Notes under the pieces: model-generated
The model's database searches: none
What the model was told of the DNA's origin: nothing
The model's input: only the letters and a program-made list of their open reading frames with translations
In this document: positions 5,549 to 11,703 of the stretch, piece by piece
How the letters are laid out: each line of letters opens with the position of its first letter
Position numbering within the stretch: position 1 is the stretch's first letter
Assembly (NCBI GenBank): GCA_031266495.1
Contig: JAISAX010000347.1
Location: forward strand, 1 to 12,094
Length of the DNA stretch: 12,094 nucleotides
Direction: 5' to 3'
Origin: Opitutaceae bacterium
GTDB taxonomy: Bacteria > Verrucomicrobiota > Verrucomicrobiae > Opitutales > Opitutaceae
Made by a program: the position numbers and the translations under genes

Positions 5549-8500
5549 TCAAAACAGGTCCAGTTGCCGGGCTCGGGGCGTGGCGGGCGGCTCCTCGCGG
5601 TGGCGGTCGAGGTGGGTGTCGCGGATGTCGCTCAGGAAGGGCGATGGATAACGGTCGCGCAACGCGCCTTGCCAGTGGCGGCGGCGGGCGTGCGTGAGGA
5701 AGAGGCGGTCTTTCGCGCGGGTGATGCCCACGAAAAACAGGCGGCGCTCCTCGGCGATGTCGGTTTCGGCATCGCTGTCGTTGTTCCCGAAACCGAAGTG
5801 GTGCGGCAGCAGGCCGTCCTCGCAACCGACGAGAAAGACGACGCGAAATTCAAGACCCTTGGCTGCGTGTAACGTGAGCAGGGATACACGTTCGGCACGG
5901 GCGTCGTGCAGGTCCACGTCCACGCCAAGCGCGAGTTCGCTCCGGAAGGCGTCAAGGTCGGCGCCGTGTTTTTCGGCGAGCGGATGCAGTGCGTCGGTGA
6001 TGGGGCGCAGGTCGGCGTCGGGCTGGTCGGCGAGGGCGAGCGCGGCGGAGGCTTGCGCGAGGCGTTCGGCGAGCGGGGTATCGGGCGGGAGCGTCTTTAT
6101 TCGGGTGACGAGCGCCTGCACGGTGGCGTGCGCGGAGAGCGGGCCGTGGGCGCGTTTCTGGAAAGGAATGCCGGAACGGGACAGCGCCTCGACGAGCGAC
6201 GGGGTTTGCGCGTCGGTGCGGTAGAGAATGGCGATGTCGTTGAAGGCGTAATGTGTCGGCGCGACGGCACCGCTGGCGCGGCCGGTATCGAACGAGGTGA
6301 GGCTGGTGCCGCCGACGAGGCGTTCGATGGTCTCGACCACAAATTCGGCTTCGGCGCGGTCGGTGCCGCATTCGCGCAGGAGGAGGCGGGTGGCGTCGGG
6401 GTTTTGCGCATACAGGGCGCGGTCGCGCACGAGCGTGGTGGGCGCGACGGCTTGCAGGGCGGCTTCGACGATGGGGCGGGCGGAACGGTAATTGCGGGTA
6501 AGTTGCACGACGTGCGCGTCGGCATAGTCGGTCCGGAATTGTTGGAAGAAACGCACGTCGGTGCCACGGAAGCCGTAGATCGCCTGGTCGGGGTCGCCGA
6601 TGGCGCAGAGGCTGGTGGAATTTTCGATTTTGGATTCTCGATTTTCGATTGGGGAGCTACCGCTCCCGTTGGCATTTGGCGCGGCAGCGCCCTCAATCGA
6701 AAATCGGGAATCCAAAATCGAAAATCCTTTCGCGCCTGTCAGGTATTGAATGAGCTGATACTGGCGCTCGTCCACGTCCTGGTATTCGTCGATGGAAAGG
6801 TGCGGCCAGCGGGTGCGGTAGTGCGCGGCGAGAGCCGGATCGGCGGCAAAGAGATCGACCGTCAGCGCGATAAGGTCGTCGAAATCCACCAGCCCGCGGG
6901 CGCGCATGGCTTGCGTCCAGGCGGCGGGCATTTCCTGGCGATTGGCGAGGAGGCGACGGGCGTCGGCGGCGGAGACGCCGAGGATTTCGCGGGCGAGGTC
7001 GAGCGCCTCGCGTTCGCCGGCGACGCGGAGCGGCGCGCCGAGATCGAGTCTGGCCTGTTGCTCGCGGAGAATGGTGAGGCCGAGGGCGTGGAAGGTCGTT
7101 ACGGGCGCGCGGGCACCGCGTCCGTCGGGGAGGAGGTGCCGGAGGCGTTCGCGCATCTCGCCGGCGGCGCGGCGGGTGAAGGTGATGGCGAGGCAGGATT
7201 CGGGAGGGGCGCCGTGGTCGGCGATGAGGTGCGCGATGCGGTGGGTGAGCGTGCGGGTTTTGCCCGTGCCGGGACCGGCGATGATAAGCAGCGGGCCGGA
7301 GACGATGGCGGCGGCGGCGCGCTGGTCGGGGTCGAGACCGGCAAGCAGGGGGGGAGGGGGCGGGGAATGTGCGATGGGTGCCCTTGCCTCTGATGGGGTT
7401 CGGGTTTCCTGGTCATGTGGCGCGGGCGTCCCGCCCGCTTCGGAATCGCGGGCAGGAAGCTCGTGCTGTGGAGTTGCGGGCGAGACGCCCGCGCCACACT
7501 GCGGAGAGGCAACGCTCACGGGCTGGAAGCCCGTGCCACGTCGGAACGGTGAGGCAACGGTTGCGGGCGAGACGCCCGCGCCACTTTTTTCCGGTTTCGC
7601 CGGCTCGGGCAGGTCGAAGAGCACGCCGACGGATTGGGTGGCTTCGACTTCTCCGGGTTTGAAGACACGGATGACGCCGTATTCGCCGTCGAAGCCGCCT
7701 TGGCAGATCACCTCGCCGGCGCGCATGCGGCGGATGGCCTCCGCCAGAAGCGGCGAGGTGGCGCGGCCGATTTCGTCAACGGGCAGGTCGCCGAGCACGT
7801 CGAGTTCAGTGCCGAGGCGGGCGATGGCCTGCTCCCAGGCGGTGCGCACGGTTTTGCTTTTGGAGCCGGTTCCGTGGATTTCCCCCAGCACTTCGGGCAG
7901 CGGGATAAAGCTGCGGAAGGCCGCGGCCCCGGCGGGTTTTTGCGGCTCGGCGCGGTCGGCGAGTTCGAGCACGCGGTAATGGACGCCGAGCGTGAGCGGC
8001 GCGCCGCAGACGGGACATTTCCCGCCGAGGCGACGGGATTCGGCAGGTTCACAGCGGAAGTTGCAGGCGCGGTGGCCGTCCATGTGGTATTTGCCTTCCT
8101 CGGGGAAAAACTCGACCGAGCCGGCGTAGCCGCGGCCGGTGGCGAGGGCGTCACGGATGGCGAAATAATCCATCGCACAGTCGAAACGGCTGGCCTCGCG
8201 CCCGAGGTTGCCGGGCGAGTGTGCGTCGGAACTGGAGACGAGCCGGTAGCCGTCGAGCATGGAGAGTTGCCAGTTCATGGCGGGGTCGGAGGAAAGGCCG
8301 GTTTCGAGCGCAAAGATGTGCGTGGAGAGGTCTCCGTAGCATTCCTCCAGGCGGTCGAAACCGGACTTGGAGCCGAAGACGCTGAACCACGGCGTCCAGA
8401 TATGGGCCGGGATGAGGTAACACCCTTCGCCGGCGCTCAGGCAGATTTCGAGCAGGTCGCGGGAGTTGAGGCCGAGGATGGGGCGGCCGTCGGAGGCGAG

Positions 8501-8899
8501 GTTGCCGATGCGGGCGAGGCGACCGGTCATGCGCTCGGCGCTGGCGATGTCGGGCGCGTAGAGGAGGTGGTGAACCTTGCGGACCTTGTCGCCCTGTTTG
8601 TAGATGGTGGAGATTTCCACTTCGAGGAGGAAGCGGACGGGGGCGGCGGAGGCGGCGCAGGGGCCGATCTCGGCGTTGACGGCGGCCTCAAGGTCGTCGC
8701 GCAGGCGGAAGAGGCCGGGTTCGGCGGGGACGAGTTCGTCGCGGATCGCGGCCATCCAGGCGGGGTGGGTGAAGTCGCCGGTAGCGACGACGCGGATACC
8801 TTTTTTCTTCGCCCACAACGCGAGGTGCCGGAAATCGAGGTCTCCGCTGGTGGCCCGGGAGTATTTTGAGTGGATGTGCAGATCGGCGTAGAACGACAT
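5549..8899 (-). CDS. Endonuclease-Q-like PHP/zinc nuclease fused to a UvrD/Rep superfamily 1A helicase
   Basis: This 1116-residue protein has two parts. Residues 1-320 form a PHP phosphoesterase with metal-site motifs HIHSKYS (8-14), DFTH (42-45), EVE (93-95), H166 and SSDAHS (223-228), then a four-Cys zinc site (C279, C283, C295, C298). This order is that of the EndoQ/COG1379 family, whose archaeal members cut DNA 5' of deaminated bases. Residues 521-1072 contain every SF1A helicase motif: GPGTGKT (542-548), DEYQD (704-708), GDPDQAIYGFRG (768-779), TRNYRS (801-806), TLHAAKGLEF (1009-1018) and VGITRAKDR (1057-1065). The likely job is incision and unwinding in base-damage repair. The C-terminus QLDLF (1112-1116) matches the beta-clamp-binding consensus. 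Two repeat elements are inserted in frame, in the linker (439-495) and between helicase motifs II and III (726-761). All key residues are intact, so it is probably functional. No Shine-Dalgarno site is visible; a hairpin abuts the ATG. Confidence 0.95.
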   Translation of the reverse strand: MSFYADLHIHSKYSRATSGDLDFRHLALWAKKKGIRVVATGDFTHPAWMAAIRDELVPAEPGLFRLRDDLEAAVNAEIGPCAASAAPVRFLLEVEISTIYKQGDKVRKVHHLLYAPDIASAERMTGRLARIGNLASDGRPILGLNSRDLLEICLSAGEGCYLIPAHIWTPWFSVFGSKSGFDRLEECYGDLSTHIFALETGLSSDPAMNWQLSMLDGYRLVSSSDAHSPGNLGREASRFDCAMDYFAIRDALATGRGYAGSVEFFPEEGKYHMDGHRACNFRCEPAESRRLGGKCPVCGAPLTLGVHYRVLELADRAEPQKPAGAAAFRSFIPLPEVLGEIHGTGSKSKTVRTAWEQAIARLGTELDVLGDLPVDEIGRATSPLLAEAIRRMRAGEVICQGGFDGEYGVIRVFKPGEVEATQSVGVLFDLPEPAKPEKSGAGVSPATVASPFRRGTGFQPVSVASPQCGAGVSPATPQHELPARDSEAGGTPAPHDQETRTPSEARAPIAHSPPPPPLLAGLDPDQRAAAAIVSGPLLIIAGPGTGKTRTLTHRIAHLIADHGAPPESCLAITFTRRAAGEMRERLRHLLPDGRGARAPVTTFHALGLTILREQQARLDLGAPLRVAGEREALDLAREILGVSAADARRLLANRQEMPAAWTQAMRARGLVDFDDLIALTVDLFAADPALAAHYRTRWPHLSIDEYQDVDERQYQLIQYLTGAKGFSILDSRFSIEGAAAPNANGSGSSPIENRESKIENSTSLCAIGDPDQAIYGFRGTDVRFFQQFRTDYADAHVVQLTRNYRSARPIVEAALQAVAPTTLVRDRALYAQNPDATRLLLRECGTDRAEAEFVVETIERLVGGTSLTSFDTGRASGAVAPTHYAFNDIAILYRTDAQTPSLVEALSRSGIPFQKRAHGPLSAHATVQALVTRIKTLPPDTPLAERLAQASAALALADQPDADLRPITDALHPLAEKHGADLDAFRSELALGVDVDLHDARAERVSLLTLHAAKGLEFRVVFLVGCEDGLLPHHFGFGNNDSDAETDIAEERRLFFVGITRAKDRLFLTHARRRHWQGALRDRYPSPFLSDIRDTHLDRHREEPPATPRARQLDLF
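6620..6725. repeat. 106-bp palindromic element in frame inside the helicase gene
   Basis: A 32-bp left arm (6620-6651) is the reverse complement of the right arm (6694-6725) with one mismatch. The arms are AT-rich with repeated ATTTTCGATT blocks, unlike the GC-rich gene around them. The 42-bp centre holds two further hairpins, GGGAG/CTCCC and GGCGC/GCGCC. On the coding strand the element encodes FSILDSRFSI on one arm and IENRESKIEN on the other, between YQLIQYL of motif II and LCAIGDPDQ of motif III. UvrD proteins normally have only a short loop there. Confidence 0.93.
7417..7584. repeat. REP-like array of five palindromic units in frame in the nuclease-helicase linker
   Basis: Hairpin units lie at 7422-7438 (reverse orientation, loop TCC), about 7448-7466 (degenerate), 7476-7492 (loop AGA), 7517-7535 (CACGGGCT-GGA-AGCCCGTG) and 7563-7579 (loop AGA). 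Several carry the trailing GCCAC box, and similar GAGGCAACG spacers separate the last three. The coding strand reads these as GAGVSPAT, GTGFQPVS and GGTPAP peptides within a low-complexity linker at residues 439-495. The same unit type occurs outside genes at 5253-5300. Confidence 0.93.
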
Positions 8900-8900
8900 C

Positions 8901-8928
8901 GCCCGCCAGCGGATGATATCTGGCGGGC
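8901..8928. promoter_or_regulatory. 9-bp-stem hairpin abutting the helicase start codon
   Basis: GCCCGCCAG (8901-8909) pairs perfectly with CTGGCGGGC (8920-8928) around a 10-base loop. Its base lies one nucleotide before the ATG at 8899-8897. If transcribed, this stable stem would occupy the site where a ribosome-binding sequence normally lies, so it could limit initiation. It could also be an operator or a REP-like remnant. Confidence 0.55.
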
Positions 8929-9000
8929 GAGGGCAAGCGTCCGGTGGGTGTGGGAGCGAGTTGGAGTCGGTTGCCCTCCGGTTGCGGGTTTGGATAAAAA

Positions 9001-9203
9001 TAACTGACTGATGTTACGCATGCGGGAGCCGGAGCGGCGGGAGCGGCGGTCTCCAGACCGCTGCGACGACGCGAAGCGTCGCCGGTTCGAGTGGCTGGAG
9101 GGGGGGGGGGAGGCTTGCGGCGGAGAGGCAAAGGGCGAGGCGCTTCGCGCCTCGTCGCAGCGGCAGGAATGCCGCCGCTCCGGCTTCGCGTTACTTCAGT
9201 AAA
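9001..9203. mobile_element. MITE-like non-coding repeat element with terminal inverted repeats
   Basis: AGCCGGAGCGGCGG at 9027-9040 is the exact reverse complement of 9172-9185. The similarity continues outward less exactly: ATGTTACGC-type sequence on the left and GTAACGC (reverse strand) on the right, each near an ACTGA motif. Inside are two perfect hairpins, CGACGC-GAA-GCGTCG (near 9068-9082) and GAGGCGC-TTC-GCGCCTC (near 9136-9152), and a run of 11 G (9100-9110). No plausible protein is encoded. The element occupies most of the divergent intergenic region and ends about 10 bp before the first BlaI operator. No target-site duplication is obvious. Confidence 0.65.
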
Positions 9204-9213
9204 TCCGGATGGA

Positions 9214-9231
9214 ATGCTAAAAAATTAGCAT
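9214..9231. promoter_or_regulatory. Operator 1 for the BlaI-family repressor
   Basis: The 18-bp sequence ATGCTAA-AAAA-TTAGCAT is a perfect 7-bp inverted repeat with an AAAA centre. An identical copy lies at 9259-9276, 45 bp away. Two identical palindromes directly before a BlaI-family gene strongly suggest its binding sites. The half-site differs from the TACA/TGTA core known for staphylococcal BlaI and MecI. This copy lies upstream of the -35 box. Confidence 0.88.
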
Positions 9232-9237
9232 ATCGGC

Positions 9238-9266
9238 TTGACGTCGACAGAAGCTCGTATGCTAAA
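9238..9266 (+). promoter_or_regulatory. Probable promoter of the BlaI/M56 pair
   Basis: TTGACG at 9238-9243 is a good -35 box. With a 17-bp spacer the -10 falls at 9261-9266 (GCTAAA); TATGCT at 9258-9263 is an alternative with a short spacer. Either -10 lies inside operator 2. The expected transcription start is then near 9273, within a few bases of the ATG at 9275, so the transcript may be leaderless. Confidence 0.6.
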
Positions 9267-9276
9267 AAATTAGCAT
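9259..9276. promoter_or_regulatory. Operator 2 for the BlaI-family repressor, overlapping the start codon
   Basis: This second exact copy of ATGCTAA-AAAA-TTAGCAT covers the predicted -10 region, and its last two bases are the first two of the repressor's ATG. A repressor bound here would block RNA polymerase directly, which fits autoregulation. Confidence 0.9.
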
Positions 9277-9655
9277 GAAACCGAAATCCGAGCATCTCAC
9301 CCGACGTGAACGCCAGATTATGGATATCATCCTCGGCCGGGGAGAGGCGACTGCAGCCGATGTTCAGGACGCTCTGCCCGACGCGTCGGGTTATTCTGCG
9401 GTGCGTGCCTTGTTGCGTATTCTCGAAGAAAAAGGCTTCCTGAAGCACCGCGAGGATGGTCCGCGCTATGTCTTCCTGCCCACCCAGGCGCCGGAACAGG
9501 CGAGGCGTTCGGCCCTGACCCGGGTGATCGGCACGTTTTTCGAGGGTTCGCTGGCCAGCGCGGTCGCCGCTCTGGTGGATGCGAACGATGGCAGGCTGGA
9601 TCCGGATGAACTGAACCGGATCGAGGCGATCATCAAAAAAGCCAGATCCCGATAA
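9275..9655 (+). CDS. BlaI/MecI/CopY-family transcriptional repressor
   Basis: The 126-residue protein has the length and layout of the family. An N-terminal winged helix covers about residues 8-72: LTRRERQIMDIIL, then TAADVQDALP and the recognition-helix region SGYSAVRALLRILEEKGFL, then the wing HREDGPRYVFLP. A C-terminal helical dimerisation region follows (RRSALTRVIGTFFEG to IEAIIKKAR). Such repressors bind palindromes as dimers and are inactivated by a partner M56 membrane protease, which here is encoded 88 bp downstream on the same strand. The start at 9275 is the only ATG giving a full wing-helix domain; the earlier ATG at 9259 runs into a stop after four codons. Two perfect operators upstream indicate autoregulation. 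The signal need not be a beta-lactam: such pairs are numerous in Verrucomicrobiota and Planctomycetota, and no beta-lactamase gene is visible. Confidence 0.95.
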   Translation: MKPKSEHLTRRERQIMDIILGRGEATAADVQDALPDASGYSAVRALLRILEEKGFLKHREDGPRYVFLPTQAPEQARRSALTRVIGTFFEGSLASAVAALVDANDGRLDPDELNRIEAIIKKARSR

Positions 9656-9685
9656 CCCCTCCCGCTTTTCCCGCCAGTTTTCCGA

Positions 9686-9729
9686 TCCCTTTTCCTTTTT
9701 CCTTTTTCCCTTTTCCATTTCCCCTTTTC
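9686..9729. repeat. Polypyrimidine tract between the repressor and protease genes
   Basis: An unbroken run of 31 pyrimidines (9686-9716) is followed after one A by 12 more (9718-9729). It is built from repeats of CCTTTTT/CCCTTTT. It fills most of the 88-bp intergenic gap and leaves no Shine-Dalgarno site before the ATG at 9744. Mirror-like pyrimidine tracts can form triplex DNA; here this is only a possibility. Confidence 0.8.
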
Positions 9730-9743
9730 ACCTTCCTTGGCCG

Positions 9744-11690
9744 ATGAACCTCCAGAGTTATTTTCCCCTCCTGACGGATTTGATGCTGAAGAGCACCGTC
9801 GTCCTTTTGCCGGCGTTGCTGGTCACGCAGGTGATGTGGCGCAAGGCGTCGGCGGCGAGCCGGCACATGATCTGGCTGGCGGCATTCGTCATTATGTTAT
9901 TGATACCGGTAACGACCGCGGCGGTTTCCCGGATGACGGAGAACAGGGAGACCGGAGGACTCGGAGGGGGAGGGGGGGGGAGGGGGAAAACGCTCGTGTT
10001 GGGGTTTCTCACGGTGGACCCCGAATCGCCGCAGGTGGCGTCCGCATCTTCCGGATCGCCGGAAACCACCGTCGCCACGCCGGCGTTGGTCGCCAGCGCG
10101 TGGCACGCGTCTGCATGGCGGACGGGGCTGACCGGCGTTTGGCTGGCGGGAGCGGCGATGTTGGCGGGGGCGGCGGTCGTCGGTCGTGTGAGGTTGTGGC
10201 ACTTGTGCCGGCGGCGCGGCGAGCAGGTTTGCGATGCGCGGGTGGCGGCATTGGGTGGCCGGATCGCTGCCGGCGAAGGCATCCGCCGGACGGTGAGATT
10301 TCGCATGGCGAGGGACTGTCGTGTGGCGATGACGTGGGGAATATGGAGGCCGGTGGTGATGTTGCCGGACGGGGCGCGCGGGTGGTCGGAAGAACGGCTT
10401 TCGCTGGTGCTGCGTCACGAACTCGCGCATGTGAAGCGCCGGGATTGTCTGGCGCGTTTGTGCTGCCAGGTGGCATACGCGTTGTATTGGCCAAATCCGC
10501 TGGTGTGGGCAGGCGCTCGCCGGGCGCGTCTGGCCCAGGAGCAGGCCTGTGATAATCGCGTGCTCGCGGCAGGCGTGCCGGTGGAGGCCTATGCAATGGA
10601 ATTGGTGGCGGCGGCGCGGGAATCGGGAGGACGCCGGTTTGGCGCAGTCGTGGCAATGGCTGAACGTTCCACGCTCGAGACCCGGGTTCAGGGCATCATG
10701 AGCGAGGGGCGCGACCGGCGTCCGGTGCGCCGTTCGATGGCGGCGCTGACATCGTTGGCCGCGCTGGTGGTGCTTGCCGGGTGCTCGGCGGTGGTGGTGC
10801 GCGACGGGCCAGGACCGTCCGCGTCTGGTGAACCGTCCGCGTTTGCTGCCGGGGAGACCGTCATGGACTCCACGGTTGCCGCCCGGCCGGCTGCTGATCG
10901 GCCACCGGCTGTTCCGGTGGTAATGAAGGCCTGTTTTGTGGAAATCAGGGAAATGCCTTCAGGCTCAGATGCGCTGGACGCTCTTCTTGATGGCAGGTTG
11001 CTGCCGCCGCCGGGCGGGGTTATCGGTGTGTTGCCGCAAGAACAAACGGCGTCCGTCTTTGCCGCGCCGCATACCTTGCGCCGTATGGAGATAATGACTA
11101 CGCCCAAGGTCACCGTGGCAGCGGGGCACCCGGCTATCATGCAGGTAGGTCAGGATCTGCATTATCCGATCCGTTGGGGAAAGGTTTCCGGGGAAAAGGG
11201 TGTTGATCCTGGCGAGTGGGAATTTGCAGGGGTGTTGGTCGGCGTGGAGTTGAGGGTGAGGCCGCAAATCCATGCGGACGGTTCGCTGCAACTGGAAGCG
11301 ACTCCGACGCACAGGGTGTTTGAGGGGTTTGTCGAGGTGGCGAGTCCGGCGTCGGCATTGGACAAGATCGGGCCGGTGCTGACTCCCGACGAAGTGGAGT
11401 CTTTTTCCCGAAGGCCGGAAAGGGATTCATCCCTGATTCCCGTGTTTCTGGTAAAAACCCTGACGGTGGATGTGCGTATCGTTCCCGGGCAAACGGTCGT
11501 TTTGCGGTGTGTCGGGAAAAAACGGATACTGGGTTCGTTCGGCGAGATCGGGGCGTCGGCTGATCCGCTGGCCGATCCGGCGGCTGATCCGGCGGGCGAG
11601 CCGGCGGTTTCGCTGGTGTTGATTACGGCTGACATCGTGTCGCCTTCCGCCGGTCCGGCGGGTGGACCGGACAAAAAATCCCGCCTCTGA
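9744..11690 (+). CDS. M56-family membrane metallopeptidase (BlaR1-like sensor) with a secretin-like C-terminal region
   Basis: The 648-residue protein has four probable membrane helices (about 13-31, 41-61, 129-148 and 331-350). HELAH at 225-229 is the zinc-binding HExxH, and QEQACD (265-270) supplies the third ligand region typical of M56 peptidases. Classical BlaR1 proteins end in a penicillin-binding sensor; this one does not. Residues 391-632 instead resemble the core of a secretin: KVTVAAGHPAIMQVGQDL, then GVLVGVELRVRPQIHADGSL, then TLTVDVRIVPGQTVVLRCV and LVLITADIVSP. The orientation suggests that this part lies outside the cytoplasmic membrane. It follows the BlaI-family gene and should cleave or trigger removal of that repressor upon sensing a signal. 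A Gly-rich stretch (72-79) is encoded by G-runs that could slip. ADPLADPAADPAGEP (606-620) is a short repeat. The role of the secretin-like part is inference. Confidence 0.93.
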   Translation: MNLQSYFPLLTDLMLKSTVVLLPALLVTQVMWRKASAASRHMIWLAAFVIMLLIPVTTAAVSRMTENRETGGLGGGGGGRGKTLVLGFLTVDPESPQVASASSGSPETTVATPALVASAWHASAWRTGLTGVWLAGAAMLAGAAVVGRVRLWHLCRRRGEQVCDARVAALGGRIAAGEGIRRTVRFRMARDCRVAMTWGIWRPVVMLPDGARGWSEERLSLVLRHELAHVKRRDCLARLCCQVAYALYWPNPLVWAGARRARLAQEQACDNRVLAAGVPVEAYAMELVAAARESGGRRFGAVVAMAERSTLETRVQGIMSEGRDRRPVRRSMAALTSLAALVVLAGCSAVVVRDGPGPSASGEPSAFAAGETVMDSTVAARPAADRPPAVPVVMKACFVEIREMPSGSDALDALLDGRLLPPPGGVIGVLPQEQTASVFAAPHTLRRMEIMTTPKVTVAAGHPAIMQVGQDLHYPIRWGKVSGEKGVDPGEWEFAGVLVGVELRVRPQIHADGSLQLEATPTHRVFEGFVEVASPASALDKIGPVLTPDEVESFSRRPERDSSLIPVFLVKTLTVDVRIVPGQTVVLRCVGKKRILGSFGEIGASADPLADPAADPAGEPAVSLVLITADIVSPSAGPAGGPDKKSRL

Positions 11691-11703
11691 TATTTCTGTT
11701 TTG

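Noticed and set aside
5906..7393. 495-residue plus-strand frame
   Set aside because: It lies fully antisense to the helicase motifs and has no domain of its own. Long shadow frames are expected opposite GC-rich genes.
7417..7584. CRISPR array
   Set aside because: The units are short palindromes of varying orientation and spacing, with no constant long repeats, no unique spacers and no cas genes, and they are translated.
7634..8869. 411-residue plus-strand frame
   Set aside because: It is antisense to the PHP/zinc part, with biased Gly/Ala/Val/Asp content and no family match.
9191..9718. 175-residue minus-strand frame opposite the BlaI-family gene
   Set aside because: It begins with Lys/Glu-rich sequence from the polypyrimidine tract and covers the operators and repressor gene in antisense. 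No domain is recognisable.
9275..11690. A beta-lactam resistance operon
   Set aside because: The repressor and protease fit the Bla/Mec signalling families, but the sensor lacks a penicillin-binding domain and no beta-lactamase or PBP2a gene is present.
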